64,000 nucleotides of DNA from Lachnospiraceae bacterium (GTDB lineage Bacteria > Bacillota > Clostridia > Lachnospirales > Lachnospiraceae). The DNA is taken from NCBI GenBank assembly GCA_022781925.1, contig JALESO010000017.1:62001-126000 (forward strand), in the 5' to 3' direction. The position numbers were made by a program, and so were the translations under genes. Shown here one piece after another: positions 16,710-25,713 of the stretch (position 1 is its first letter; every line of letters begins with the position of its first letter). Below the pieces are notes generated by a model that was not told the origin of the DNA, did not search any database, and worked only from the letters and a program-made list of their open reading frames with translations.

Positions 16710-18125
16710 ATGAACTTTACTTTATGGCTTTTCAGAGACTGGTTTGTCAAAAAAGAAATCAGTAATTCCTATAAAATCACAAACACATTTGCCCCGATCG
16801 TCTCCGTAGGATTTGATAATTCCAGTATGGATTCCGGCATTGCCTGCATATCTTCCCATACAGTTCAGAATCATTCAGGGGATTTTTATCGGTGCAAACT
16901 GACCTATAAAAATGATGAGATCCTGTTTCCGGTTACATCACAGGAATCTGTTTATAACCTCTGTCTGGACATGATCACATTTTATAACGACTGGGAAAAC
17001 AGTATTCATGATCAGATCATAAATGGTGCTTCTGTCCCTGAGCTTTTGCATGTATTTTCTCAGGCTTTTCCACATCCAATGGCTGTACTGTATCAGAATG
17101 TGGATCAAAATTGTTATTCTTCTGACTGGCAGCTCAGGCTGAGCAAAAAAACTCTGGATAAAATCCCTGGAATCGTCAGACCAGACACAAATAAAATGCC
17201 GGTATTTTTACCTGCGGATTTCTTTGGTGTTGATAATGCAATCATCAAACAGATACCGACAGATCATCATTCAGCCGTCTATCTGGCGGCATATGACACC
17301 GGTCATAATTTCAAAACAGGGGAATTGTATCTCTTTCATATAATCTCTGAATTTATCGCACAGTCCATACAGTTCCAGAGAAAACAGCATCAGCACATCC
17401 ATCCGTTGGCTACATGGTATCAGCAGCAATTGGATCCGGATGTTCAGCTGCCGGTTAATACACAGACCCTTCAAAATCTTGGATGGAAAACTACCGACTC
17501 CTATCAGATCCTCTCTATTCAGACAGATCATCTGACTGCTGATGGGTTACACCAGTTTCAGGAATTGCTGACGGGTTACAATTATTGCTGTATTTCCGTT
17601 CCGGAGGGTCTGTCTGTTTTGCTGCATCAGGAATCCCGTCATTCTGATGAGCAGTCCGACAGGAATTCCTTCCTGCTAAAATTGTGTGCCCGCAGAAATA
17701 CATATGCCGGTTTCAGCCTTTCCTTTCAGGGACTTAACAGTCTGTTGCCCTATTATCAGCAGTCTGTTCAAAGTGCCGCTCTGGCGAAAGAGAAGCAGCA
17801 GCCTTATATTTTTACGCAGGATCATCTTGCAGATTTCATCCATAATGCCTGTTCCACAATTCATGATGTCCGTGCCTGTATCCATCCGGATGTCAGTACA
17901 CTCATTAAATTAGACGCAGAGGACAGGGATGAACTGATCCGGACGCTTTATACCTATCTCTTTTCAGGAAAATCATGCATTCGAACGGCCGAAAAACTGG
18001 AAATACACCGAAACACACTCCGGACAAGATTAGCCAGAATCAACGCTATATTTTCTCTTGACACTTTAGATGAAATGGAACTGGAGCATATTATGCTCTC
18101 CTTATTGTTCATCAGCAGTAATTAA
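16710..18125 (+). CDS. PucR-family transcriptional regulator (second copy)
   Basis: A 471-residue regulator with the PucR C-terminal helix-turn-helix (SCIRTAEKLEIHRNTLRTRL, about residues 425-445). It is a distant paralogue of the protein at 11162-12598, with similar length and layout. AGGAGG precedes the ATG. Divergent from the hydroxylase operon, the usual position for a dedicated activator or repressor, and repeated ATGCACA sites lie between. It ends at a strong shared terminator. The effector is unknown. Confidence 0.85.
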   Translation: MNFTLWLFRDWFVKKEISNSYKITNTFAPIVSVGFDNSSMDSGIACISSHTVQNHSGDFYRCKLTYKNDEILFPVTSQESVYNLCLDMITFYNDWENSIHDQIINGASVPELLHVFSQAFPHPMAVLYQNVDQNCYSSDWQLRLSKKTLDKIPGIVRPDTNKMPVFLPADFFGVDNAIIKQIPTDHHSAVYLAAYDTGHNFKTGELYLFHIISEFIAQSIQFQRKQHQHIHPLATWYQQQLDPDVQLPVNTQTLQNLGWKTTDSYQILSIQTDHLTADGLHQFQELLTGYNYCCISVPEGLSVLLHQESRHSDEQSDRNSFLLKLCARRNTYAGFSLSFQGLNSLLPYYQQSVQSAALAKEKQQPYIFTQDHLADFIHNACSTIHDVRACIHPDVSTLIKLDAEDRDELIRTLYTYLFSGKSCIRTAEKLEIHRNTLRTRLARINAIFSLDTLDEMELEHIMLSLLFISSN

Positions 18126-18175
18126 AAGTGGCCTGTCCGTTCAGATATTCATTATCTGACCGGACAGGCCACTTT
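18125..18175. terminator. Bidirectional terminator between pucR2 and the dehydrogenase gene
   Basis: Long hairpin AAAGTGGCCTGTCCG...CGGACAGGCCACTTT with an extended stem TCAGATA/TATCTGA, between convergent genes. T-rich sequence follows on both sides. Confidence 0.9.
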
Positions 18176-18245
18176 ATATTATATAGGGAAATGGATTTCA
18201 GGTATAAGTACGTATGAATAATTTTTATCTGTTTTCTTCCGATTA

Positions 18246-19280
18246 TTACGGTTCGATAATTGCTTTGATGACTTCGCCTCTGCCGGTCGCTGCAAATACT
18301 TCTTTAAAGTCTTCGAGACCAACTTTGTGACTGATCATACTCTTCACATCGATGGCTCCTCTTTCCAGCATGGACAGGCAGGTATTCCATGATGTCGGTG
18401 TGGAACTGTAAGAGAAAATAACTTCCAGGGATTTCTCTGCCGCAGTCTTCCATTCAATTGGGATTTCACGTCTTCCAGGAAGTCCGATCACACACATTCT
18501 GCCAAGTTTCCGGAGCATTCTCAGACAGCTGTTGATTGCCGGTGCTGCACCGGAACAATCTACCGCGAGATCAATGCCTTCTCCGTTTGTCAGGTCACTC
18601 AGAATTTTCTCTACATCATCTTCACCGGATACAAGTGTAATATCTGCACCCAGTTTTTTAGCCAACGGTAACCGCAGTTCTTTATCCGGAGCAGTACCTA
18701 CAACAATAACTTTTGAGGCACCATAGATTTTTGCCATCTGGGCAGCAAGAAGACCAATCGGTCCCGGTCCAAATACAACTACAATATCTTCCGGCATTAC
18801 TTTTGTTCTTTCCAGTAATGCTGTCGCTACACACGCCATCGGTTCTGTAAATGCAGCTTCTTCAAAGGACAGATCATCTGAAAATGTCAGTAACTGTTTC
18901 TCATCAATTTTCATATATTCTGCAAAGGCACCATCTACCCAGTGACCCGGACAGGTTCTGTGTTCACACATCTGCGGATTACCGGAAAGGCACGCTTTAC
19001 AGGTTCCACATACACCAACATTTAATCTGGATACCACACGCTCACCCGGTTTTACCTTTGTCACTTTTGCGCCGACTTTGTCAATCACACCAGACAGCTC
19101 ATGTCCGATCACCACATCTGTTCCGGTTACCACATTGCCGTTGTAAATATGTAAATCCGTGCCACATACACCAACGGCTTTTACTTTTATCAGCACTTCA
19201 TCTTCTGCAATTTCCGGAATTGGACGTTCCTGGATTTCCATGCATCCCGGTTCCAAAGAAGTTCTTACAATTGCTTTCAT
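18246..19280 (-). CDS. Zinc-dependent medium-chain alcohol dehydrogenase
   Basis: A 344-residue MDR dehydrogenase related to threonine/sorbitol/galactitol dehydrogenases. Catalytic zinc ligands are in GVCGTDLHIY and GHELSG, and the structural zinc Cys set is CGTCKACLSGNPQMC. The NAD(P)-binding loop is VVFGPGPIGLLAA. It oxidises a secondary alcohol or reduces a ketone/aldehyde. Last gene of the ten-gene GRE operon, which suggests it uses a product or precursor of the radical enzyme. Identity of the alcohol is not known. Confidence 0.9.
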   Translation of the reverse strand: MKAIVRTSLEPGCMEIQERPIPEIAEDEVLIKVKAVGVCGTDLHIYNGNVVTGTDVVIGHELSGVIDKVGAKVTKVKPGERVVSRLNVGVCGTCKACLSGNPQMCEHRTCPGHWVDGAFAEYMKIDEKQLLTFSDDLSFEEAAFTEPMACVATALLERTKVMPEDIVVVFGPGPIGLLAAQMAKIYGASKVIVVGTAPDKELRLPLAKKLGADITLVSGEDDVEKILSDLTNGEGIDLAVDCSGAAPAINSCLRMLRKLGRMCVIGLPGRREIPIEWKTAAEKSLEVIFSYSSTPTSWNTCLSMLERGAIDVKSMISHKVGLEDFKEVFAATGRGEVIKAIIEP

Positions 19281-19291
19281 CTTATCCTCCT

Positions 19292-20131
19292 CTATCTGAC
19301 CACGTATGCTACATGCATACCATCTTTGTCTGCTTCTGATTCATATTGTTCCCATGTACCTACTTCATGTCCGATCAGCACATTTTCAATTTTTCCGTCT
19401 GCATACTTAAGAATATCCTGTAATGTCTGAATTGCATTATAGGTACTGCCAACTGCAAAACCGTTTGGCATGGATACACCATCGCCACGTCCGCCTGTAA
19501 TATTGGCTTTTACATAAGCACAGTCACCAACCATAACATATTTTTCATTATGGGATTCTACAATTACAATGCTGCTCGCAAAAGAATGTCCGTTTCTTGC
19601 AACCCGGATATGTACCCCCGGAAACAGATTATCCACATCGCCGTCCAGCAGTACCAGACGGTTTTCTTTGATCAGTCCGATGCAGTTCTCCAGATCTGTG
19701 CATGAGATAGATGCTTTTAATGTATTATATTCTTTTGGCATACACATTGTCTTGATCCAGCTTGTCAGCTCATCCGCCTGAAGATAAAAGGTTGCATTTG
19801 GGAACAGTGAGATTCCACCCATATGATCCCAGTGCGCATGTGTTAAAATAACATGCTTTACATCTTCTGCACGGATACCAATTTTTTTCAACATCTCTGC
19901 CGGACTGTGATAATTTGTCAGATTCACACCATCTGCCAGTGCCTGATCCTCTGCGGAACGGTTATCATATCCTGTATCCACCAGAATGACACCATCTTCA
20001 TTCTGTAATACGTTAAATGTATATGTTACATTGGTTCTTTCCCCATCCCCATAATATCCGGAAAATACCATGGCATTGGAAAAACCAATCTGTACACCAT
20101 ATTCTAAAATGGTGATTGCATAATCTTTCAT
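19292..20131 (-). CDS. Metallo-beta-lactamase-fold hydrolase, lactonase-like
   Basis: A 279-residue MBL-fold protein. ILVDTGYDN and the metal motif LTHAHWDHMGG are typical of the N-acyl-homoserine-lactonase-like group, with further ligands in ARNGHSFAS, VMVGDCAY and LIGHE. A dinuclear zinc or iron hydrolase that opens a lactone or cleaves an ester/thioester is likely. It is one of two MBL proteins in this operon. A quorum-quenching role is unlikely given the catabolic context. Confidence 0.85.
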   Translation of the reverse strand: MKDYAITILEYGVQIGFSNAMVFSGYYGDGERTNVTYTFNVLQNEDGVILVDTGYDNRSAEDQALADGVNLTNYHSPAEMLKKIGIRAEDVKHVILTHAHWDHMGGISLFPNATFYLQADELTSWIKTMCMPKEYNTLKASISCTDLENCIGLIKENRLVLLDGDVDNLFPGVHIRVARNGHSFASSIVIVESHNEKYVMVGDCAYVKANITGGRGDGVSMPNGFAVGSTYNAIQTLQDILKYADGKIENVLIGHEVGTWEQYESEADKDGMHVAYVVR

Positions 20132-20176
20132 TGGAAACCTCCCTAAAAATAATTTGTCATCAAATATGTCATTTTG

Positions 20177-21115
20177 TCAAATATCATATCCACCAACGGA
20201 ATACTGCACGCCGGAAGCATCCAGAGTCTCCCGGACGGTTTTCCATTCTTCCCCTGTCTGGCTGTTTAAATGCTCTGTCGCATATATTTTTCCTATATAT
20301 TCATATTTTGCCGCTCCAAACTTATGATAGGGCAGAATATTCAATAACGGACTGCCCTCCAGTGTCTGTACAAATTCAGCCGTTCTGCGGACATTTTCCA
20401 CCGAATCGTTCATTGTCGGAATCAATGGAAGACGTACCACAAGTCTGATCGCCATTTTTTTGCAGAGAACAGCTGCCTGGCGGATATTGGCAAGAATAAT
20501 GTCATTATAAACACCGGTCAGTTCTCTGTGCTGTTCCCGGTCCATACACTTGCAATCCAGAAAAACCGTATTACAGAGCTTTATCATTTCCGACAAATCT
20601 TCCCATTTGCCAAATGCACTCGATTCAATCGCCGTATTAATCCCTTCCCGCTGACACAGCCGCAATATTTCTTTTGCAAACAGTGGCTGCATCAGTATTT
20701 CTCCGCCGGACAGGGTGACTCCCCCTTCTCCTCTGCGGTAAAACATGCGGTCTTTTTCTACTTCCCTTAAAACATCCCCTGCAGTAACAAGTCTGCCAAT
20801 CTGATTACGTGCCTTCGGCAGACATACAGAAACACATTTCATACAATTGATACATTTTTTAAAATCCTGCATGACAATATGCTCTTCTTCGTTCCACTGA
20901 ATTGCCTGATACTCACAGACATTCAGGCAGGCTTTGCAGCCCATGCATTTTTGTTTCTGATATGCCATCTGAATCTGCTGTTCCAGGCCGAATGCATTGC
21001 TGCACCATTTACAGTGCAGCCAGCATCCTTTTAAAAATACATTTGTGCGTATCCCGGGTCCATCTTCTAACATATAATGGCTGATATCAAAAATAATCCC
21101 TGTCTGACTCATCAT
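20177..21115 (-). CDS. Glycyl radical enzyme activase (PflA family)
   Basis: A 312-residue radical SAM activase. The SAM cluster ligands are Cys31, Cys35 and Cys38 in GCWLHCKWCSN. Two ferredoxin-type clusters follow (CMGCKACLNVC and CINCMKCVSVC), the layout of dehydratase/decarboxylase GRE activases rather than of PflA itself. It should generate the Gly radical by H abstraction from the 100-residue subunit encoded immediately upstream (8-bp gap). The start has overlapping ATG codons at 21115 and 21112; both have AGGA upstream. Confidence 0.95.
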   Translation of the reverse strand: MMSQTGIIFDISHYMLEDGPGIRTNVFLKGCWLHCKWCSNAFGLEQQIQMAYQKQKCMGCKACLNVCEYQAIQWNEEEHIVMQDFKKCINCMKCVSVCLPKARNQIGRLVTAGDVLREVEKDRMFYRRGEGGVTLSGGEILMQPLFAKEILRLCQREGINTAIESSAFGKWEDLSEMIKLCNTVFLDCKCMDREQHRELTGVYNDIILANIRQAAVLCKKMAIRLVVRLPLIPTMNDSVENVRRTAEFVQTLEGSPLLNILPYHKFGAAKYEYIGKIYATEHLNSQTGEEWKTVRETLDASGVQYSVGGYDI

Positions 21116-21123
21116 TTCAAATC

Positions 21124-21426
21124 CTACAGATGATGCTCTGTACGGTTAATGATATCGTTCTGTACCGTTGTACTGAGATCTGTAAAGTAAACACTGTATC
21201 CAGCTACACGAACCATCAGTGTCGGATATTTTTCCGGATGGATCTGCGCATCAAGCAACACTTTTTTATCCTGGCAGTTAAACTGGAGATGATGAATATG
21301 TTCATCACAAAGTGCTGTTCTTACAAGTGCACACATTTTATTGATTCCCTGCTGTTTATAGATGTCTTCATCCTTATCCGGGAATAAGGCATCAATTCCA
21401 ACTTCTTTTACATCAAAACTTGCCAT
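21124..21426 (-). CDS. Free-standing glycyl radical subunit of a split GRE
   Basis: A 100-residue protein equal to the C-terminal glycyl radical domain of pyruvate-formate-lyase-like enzymes. The fingerprint is HPEKYPTLMVRVAGYSVYF, with radical Gly76 in RVAGYS, followed by DIINRTEHHL. LIRTYF...HVQFN-type sequence appears as LVRTALCDEHIHHLQFN. Residues 1-28 are an extra N-terminal segment not normally seen at this position. It starts 9 bp after the GRE core stop, and the core's stop codon forms part of its Shine-Dalgarno (TAGGAGG). The size recalls the spare-part protein GrcA/YfiD, but here the partner lacks the domain altogether. Confidence 0.9.
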   Translation of the reverse strand: MASFDVKEVGIDALFPDKDEDIYKQQGINKMCALVRTALCDEHIHHLQFNCQDKKVLLDAQIHPEKYPTLMVRVAGYSVYFTDLSTTVQNDIINRTEHHL

Positions 21427-21435
21427 GAGTACCTC

Positions 21436-23703
21436 CTATTCTACTACCAGATCTGATTTGCTGATCCACATATTCAGAATGGTTCCGTTTGTACATGCAC
21501 TGTGATTAATCTTTCCATAGGAATGAAGTGCTGCAAGTGGTCCATTGGCATCCATATGCTGTTCTGCAGATAACGTATCTGCAAGCGGTGTCAGGGCTTT
21601 TCGTCCGGATGGTAATGCCCAGCACATTTCTCCCATTGCAACATTCGTCTGTGTTGGCTGTACACCTGCTGATGAATAATTACCTGCACGACCACATTTC
21701 AAAGTTGCACAGTATTCTGCACAATCCTGAAGTGCTTTGGATGTCAGCATATCAACTTCATCAATATCATTACCGTATTTCGGTACATTGATGCACATCT
21801 GGCGGATGTCTTCATATCCTTCAAAGTCAGCAGCAACTGCTTTCAGAAGCTGTTCCATGGTAATTGCTTTATCATCAAATACAAGTTTCTTTATTACTTC
21901 TAAAGAATCACCAAAATCTGCAACACCTGTCAGCATATAATGCGGACCGGAATTCAAAATTGCGCCACCGGCTACAACATCTTCTCCTTTTTCAATGGCA
22001 TCGGTTGTCATCATCGTAAATAATGGCATCTGATGTTCCTGTGCAAGAATTCGCTCTGCAACAAGCATATGTTCCTGACAAAGGTTGATCTGATATTTAT
22101 ACTGACGCATAAAAGCATCATAAAATTCTTCAAACGTTTTAAATGTTAACGGATCTCCACTTTCACAGCCAATTCTTGTTCCTGCTCCATAACCTGGGCA
22201 TCCTTCTGGAAGAATACCATTGGTCAGTGTCAGACTTAAAATATTTCCCAGGTTTGTAATATTGGCATTCGTATGACCATAACAATAACCTTCGATTTTC
22301 GGCTCTACACATCCAACGGTTGTGGCTCGTTCACGAATTAGTTTTAACGGCAGGTTATTCGCACCATTTAATCCGGCACCATTATAACGAATCATGTCAT
22401 ACACACTGTCTATATCAAAAAATGACGGATGTCCAAGACCTTCTGCTGACAGTTTTACAGCTTCCCGCAGGAATGACTCCGGTGTCTTGCTTCCGATATG
22501 TACATGTACGGCCGGAGCGGTTGTACGTGTTTCTCTTGCAGCTCTCAGGCAGATGTAGGAAAGCAGATTAACGGCATCATTTCCATCCACATCATAACCA
22601 CCCAGACTGTAACCACCAGCCCAACGATAGTATCCGCCAAAGCAATGTGCCAGTCCTTCCGGAAGCAGCCATGGGATATTACAGCATTTAATGTTGTATT
22701 CTTCCATCCACTCCAGTGCAGAATCTACGGTTTCTTTTCCTGCTTCCAGGTCAGCTAACAGATATGGCCACAGCAGCTGATCCAGACGTCCGACATTGAT
22801 GCATGGTCCGGATGCTTCCACATTGAGAAGCATGGTATTCAACCATATGGCGTGCAGTGCTTCCGCAAAACTGTCCGGTGTATCCCAGCATATTTTTTCA
22901 GCACGGTCTCCGGCTTCTTTTAATTCTGCCTGACGTTTCGGATCCGTCTCTTTCTCAGCCTGTGCATACGCTGCTGCTTTCAGGTTTTTACCATAATCTC
23001 TGATCCCAAGGCATACCTGCATCATTCCAAGATAAAAATCTCTCTTTCCTACATTTTCCGGATCAATTTTATCCATATGCTCAAGTAATTCTTTACATTT
23101 TTCATAATATCCTTTGTAACCGATTTTCAGAAGTTCATGATAGTCCGGAACAAAATGGGAACCCGGATTTGAAATATAGTTGCTGCAGTCTACCACACCG
23201 GCGTTCAAAAGCAGGTTTGGCTCTCTTGTCTGTGCAATAAATTTTGATGTTAAGGTTCTGTCTTTCCAGTATGGAATATGTACTTCTTTCAGTTCCTCTT
23301 TATCCTCAGCATCAATCTGCCACGGATCAAAAGCCCGCGTCTCAAAAGTATCAAAATCGGACTCCAGCCAGTGCGCATGTGATTCGATACTGAAATTATT
23401 ACAACGGATTTTTCCTCCCTGCCAGCCTAAAAGCCGCTCGCCTTCCACGATAAAAATCGGCATTGAGCGATATACTTCAGCCATAGCACCGTAACGCTTT
23501 GAAATTTGGGAAGCACTCTCATGCTCCTTAAAGTATTTTGTAAATACGCGTGTTCTGTGCAATTCCAGATTTGGTCTGGCCTGATGCAGCATCTCATTCA
23601 AATGACGGATACGTTCCGTGCATCCTACCGCAGTCACCTGTCCACTTCGAAGTTCCATACCGATTTTACTTCCAACCTCATGGATTGTTTCTGTTGTGCT
23701 CAT
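21436..23703 (-). CDS. Glycyl radical enzyme catalytic core lacking its glycyl domain
   Basis: A 755-residue PFL/dehydratase-family core. The catalytic thiyl Cys465 and Glu467 sit in VGCVEPKIEG, the Cys-x-Glu pattern of the eliminase GREs (glycerol, propanediol and hydroxyproline dehydratases, CutC, IslA). The chain stops just after HSACTNGTILNM plus about ten residues. In normal enzymes a further 80 residues with RVxGYS follow. That domain is supplied by the next gene, in the same reading frame after one TAG. Substrate is not any I recognise. It lies between a transketolase-C-like gene and the glycyl subunit. Confidence 0.9.
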   Translation of the reverse strand: MSTTETIHEVGSKIGMELRSGQVTAVGCTERIRHLNEMLHQARPNLELHRTRVFTKYFKEHESASQISKRYGAMAEVYRSMPIFIVEGERLLGWQGGKIRCNNFSIESHAHWLESDFDTFETRAFDPWQIDAEDKEELKEVHIPYWKDRTLTSKFIAQTREPNLLLNAGVVDCSNYISNPGSHFVPDYHELLKIGYKGYYEKCKELLEHMDKIDPENVGKRDFYLGMMQVCLGIRDYGKNLKAAAYAQAEKETDPKRQAELKEAGDRAEKICWDTPDSFAEALHAIWLNTMLLNVEASGPCINVGRLDQLLWPYLLADLEAGKETVDSALEWMEEYNIKCCNIPWLLPEGLAHCFGGYYRWAGGYSLGGYDVDGNDAVNLLSYICLRAARETRTTAPAVHVHIGSKTPESFLREAVKLSAEGLGHPSFFDIDSVYDMIRYNGAGLNGANNLPLKLIRERATTVGCVEPKIEGYCYGHTNANITNLGNILSLTLTNGILPEGCPGYGAGTRIGCESGDPLTFKTFEEFYDAFMRQYKYQINLCQEHMLVAERILAQEHQMPLFTMMTTDAIEKGEDVVAGGAILNSGPHYMLTGVADFGDSLEVIKKLVFDDKAITMEQLLKAVAADFEGYEDIRQMCINVPKYGNDIDEVDMLTSKALQDCAEYCATLKCGRAGNYSSAGVQPTQTNVAMGEMCWALPSGRKALTPLADTLSAEQHMDANGPLAALHSYGKINHSACTNGTILNMWISKSDLVVE

Positions 23704-23723
23704 GTACTTTTCCTTCCCATATA

Positions 23724-24077
23724 TTATTTTCTGTGCTCTTTAATCAATTTTGGTATTTCCCGGAGTAATTCATCGCATATATACTCATATCGGCAAATGA
23801 ATCTTGTTTCAGAATCCAACAGCGGAATAACTGCCTCACCGACGGATTCATCCAGGAACAGAAGCAATGGAGTGGTAGATTCGTAATAACGGATGGTTCT
23901 CATATCTACCGGATCCAGCTCCGTCACCGACAGTACCGCAACACTGTATCCGCACACGGACAGATACCTTGTCAGACTGTATGCGACATCTGCTTTTTCC
24001 TTACATGTCAATAATGTAATATCCACACCTTTATTGATGACCTCCGTCGTACCCTTAAAGTCAAGTGATGGCAGCAT
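23724..24077 (-). CDS. Small protein resembling a stand-alone transketolase C-terminal domain
   Basis: A 117-residue protein of unknown role. The pattern NKGVDITLLTCKEKADVAYS, then GYSVAVLSVTELDPVD and LLLFLDESVGEAVIPLL resembles the transketolase_C fold (strand, helix, strand with a PVD turn, then an ExxVxxG-type helix). No thiamine-binding partner domains are encoded nearby. It is conserved in register within the operon, between the 3-hydroxyacyl-CoA dehydrogenase and the GRE core. It might be a structural or allosteric subunit; this is a fold guess only. Confidence 0.45.
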   Translation of the reverse strand: MLPSLDFKGTTEVINKGVDITLLTCKEKADVAYSLTRYLSVCGYSVAVLSVTELDPVDMRTIRYYESTTPLLLFLDESVGEAVIPLLDSETRFICRYEYICDELLREIPKLIKEHRK

Positions 24078-24103
24078 AACAATTCCCCCTGTTGTTTATC
24101 ATT

Positions 24104-25054
24104 TTATTCTTCCGGTAATTCCCAGTTAAAATAACTCCAGTATGGAGCACTGATTCTGTTTTTAAAATCATCCATATCCACATCAGACCAGTCGTAAATA
24201 CCGCGGCCTGCTTTGACACCATATGCTCCCTGCTCCATCAGATCACAGATCAGCTTTGGTGCTTTATCAGCAGCACTCAGATCTTTAAACAGATAATTTT
24301 CAATATTATAGTTTAAATCAACGCCTGAATTATCAAGATGCTCAAAAATACCAATGGATGTGTATCTTGGCATAAAGCTGTATTTTGCGGCTTTATCTAC
24401 GGAACGTGCATCAGCAATTCCCTGTTCTACAATGTTAATCGCTTCACGGAATAACGCATGCTGCAGACGGTTTGCGATAAATCCAGGTGCATTTTTTTTC
24501 AGTACCACTACTTCCCTGTCCGCAGATTCCAGAAGTTCTACTGCACGTTCCGTAACACCATCAGCTGTCGCATGACTTTTCACAACCTCGAAAAACGGTA
24601 CCAGATGTGGTGGGAAAAATGGATGTGCTACAATCAGTTTATCTTTAAACTTATCCATTCCCTCAGCCAGATCCTCCACTGATAAAGCAGACGTTGTAGA
24701 GATAACAGCCTTTGGAGCAGCAAGAACTTTATCCAGTTCTTTATAAACCTCATGTTTTACTTTTACATCTTCCAGGGAACACTCAAAGACAAAGTCTGCG
24801 TCTGCAATGTCCGCATAGGATGTTGTATAGGACAGATATTTTTCACAGATAGCAGCCTGTGCATCTGTAACCAGACCTTTCTGAATTAATTCCTGATAAT
24901 ATTCCTGATAACGTTTTTTGCTTTCCTCTGCAAGTTCCTCGTTTAATGCGTACAGGCAGGTTTTATAGCCATGTCCTGTAAACAATACAGCCAGACTGGT
25001 TCCGATCATGCCTGTACCAACAATTGCAATCTTGTTTACATTATCCAATTTCAT
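24104..25054 (-). CDS. 3-hydroxyacyl-CoA dehydrogenase family protein
   Basis: A 316-residue NAD-dependent dehydrogenase. The N-terminal Rossmann loop is IAIVGTGMIGTSLAVLF, followed by the family segments FVFECSLEDVKVKHEVYKEL, STTSALSVEDLAEG and HPFFPPHLVPFFEVV (catalytic His region), then the helical dimerisation domain. The ATG at 25054 overlaps the upstream stop as ATGA and has AGGAG; the longer frame to 25126 is not supported. It oxidises a 3-hydroxyacid or 3-hydroxyacyl-CoA. Position in the GRE operon suggests it acts on a hydroxylated intermediate that need not be a CoA ester. Confidence 0.85.
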   Translation of the reverse strand: MKLDNVNKIAIVGTGMIGTSLAVLFTGHGYKTCLYALNEELAEESKKRYQEYYQELIQKGLVTDAQAAICEKYLSYTTSYADIADADFVFECSLEDVKVKHEVYKELDKVLAAPKAVISTTSALSVEDLAEGMDKFKDKLIVAHPFFPPHLVPFFEVVKSHATADGVTERAVELLESADREVVVLKKNAPGFIANRLQHALFREAINIVEQGIADARSVDKAAKYSFMPRYTSIGIFEHLDNSGVDLNYNIENYLFKDLSAADKAPKLICDLMEQGAYGVKAGRGIYDWSDVDMDDFKNRISAPYWSYFNWELPEE

Positions 25055-25710
25055 TTTCCGCACTCCTCTTCTTTCTTTATTCCGGCATACATTTTCAATT
25101 TCTGACCATATAAATGATTGAAACATGCGATCACCCGTCCTACCAGCAATCCAGCCAGTAACGTACCGATCCCGATTGTTCCAAGATTATGATACCTGCA
25201 CATTCCAACGATAAAAGCTATTACAACACTCGTGATATCAACGATATTTTTTCCCATTCCCAGTCCCAGGGAAAATCTCTCGCCCAACGCATTCGCCAGT
25301 CCATCAGCAGGATTTGGTGCCATGTCCATACTGACCGAAATTGCAACCCCTACTCCTGTTACTATAATTGCAGCTGCCAGAACGCAAAAGCGGATCACCA
25401 GTGGTGTATCCTCTGTTGTGGGAATGATTGCTGTAAAAAATGCAACCATTCTTGTAACCAGCAATCCAACCGGGAACTGCAGCCAGTCCATCGCTTTAAA
25501 TCTTTTTCCTTTCAGCAACATCTGCATAAGGATAAATATTACATAGAAAAAGAACAGCATGATAGAAAAATCAAAATGTAACATCCGGGCAATAACTCCT
25601 GGCAATGTCAGGACAGGAGCTACCCCCAGATAGGATTTTACGTTTAATGACAGCCCGAAAGCCAACAGCAATATCCCCGTCAGATATATGATCAGCCGTT
25701 TTGCATTCAA
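25051..25710 (-). CDS. YczE/YitT-like integral membrane protein
   Basis: A 219-residue membrane protein with about five hydrophobic segments. It opens with LIIYLTGILLLAFGLSLNVKSYLGVAP and contains SMDMAPNPADGLANAL, a pattern typical of YczE-family proteins of unknown function. It ends in an ATGA overlap with the dehydrogenase gene. Being the only membrane protein of this operon, it may move the substrate or a product. Transport has not been shown for the family. Confidence 0.7.
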   Translation of the reverse strand: MNAKRLIIYLTGILLLAFGLSLNVKSYLGVAPVLTLPGVIARMLHFDFSIMLFFFYVIFILMQMLLKGKRFKAMDWLQFPVGLLVTRMVAFFTAIIPTTEDTPLVIRFCVLAAAIIVTGVGVAISVSMDMAPNPADGLANALGERFSLGLGMGKNIVDITSVVIAFIVGMCRYHNLGTIGIGTLLAGLLVGRVIACFNHLYGQKLKMYAGIKKEEECGK

Positions 25711-25713
25711 CTG

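Noticed and set aside
19292..20131. Quorum-quenching lactonase
   Set aside because: The fold is lactonase-like but the gene is inside a catabolic operon; the quorum role has no support.
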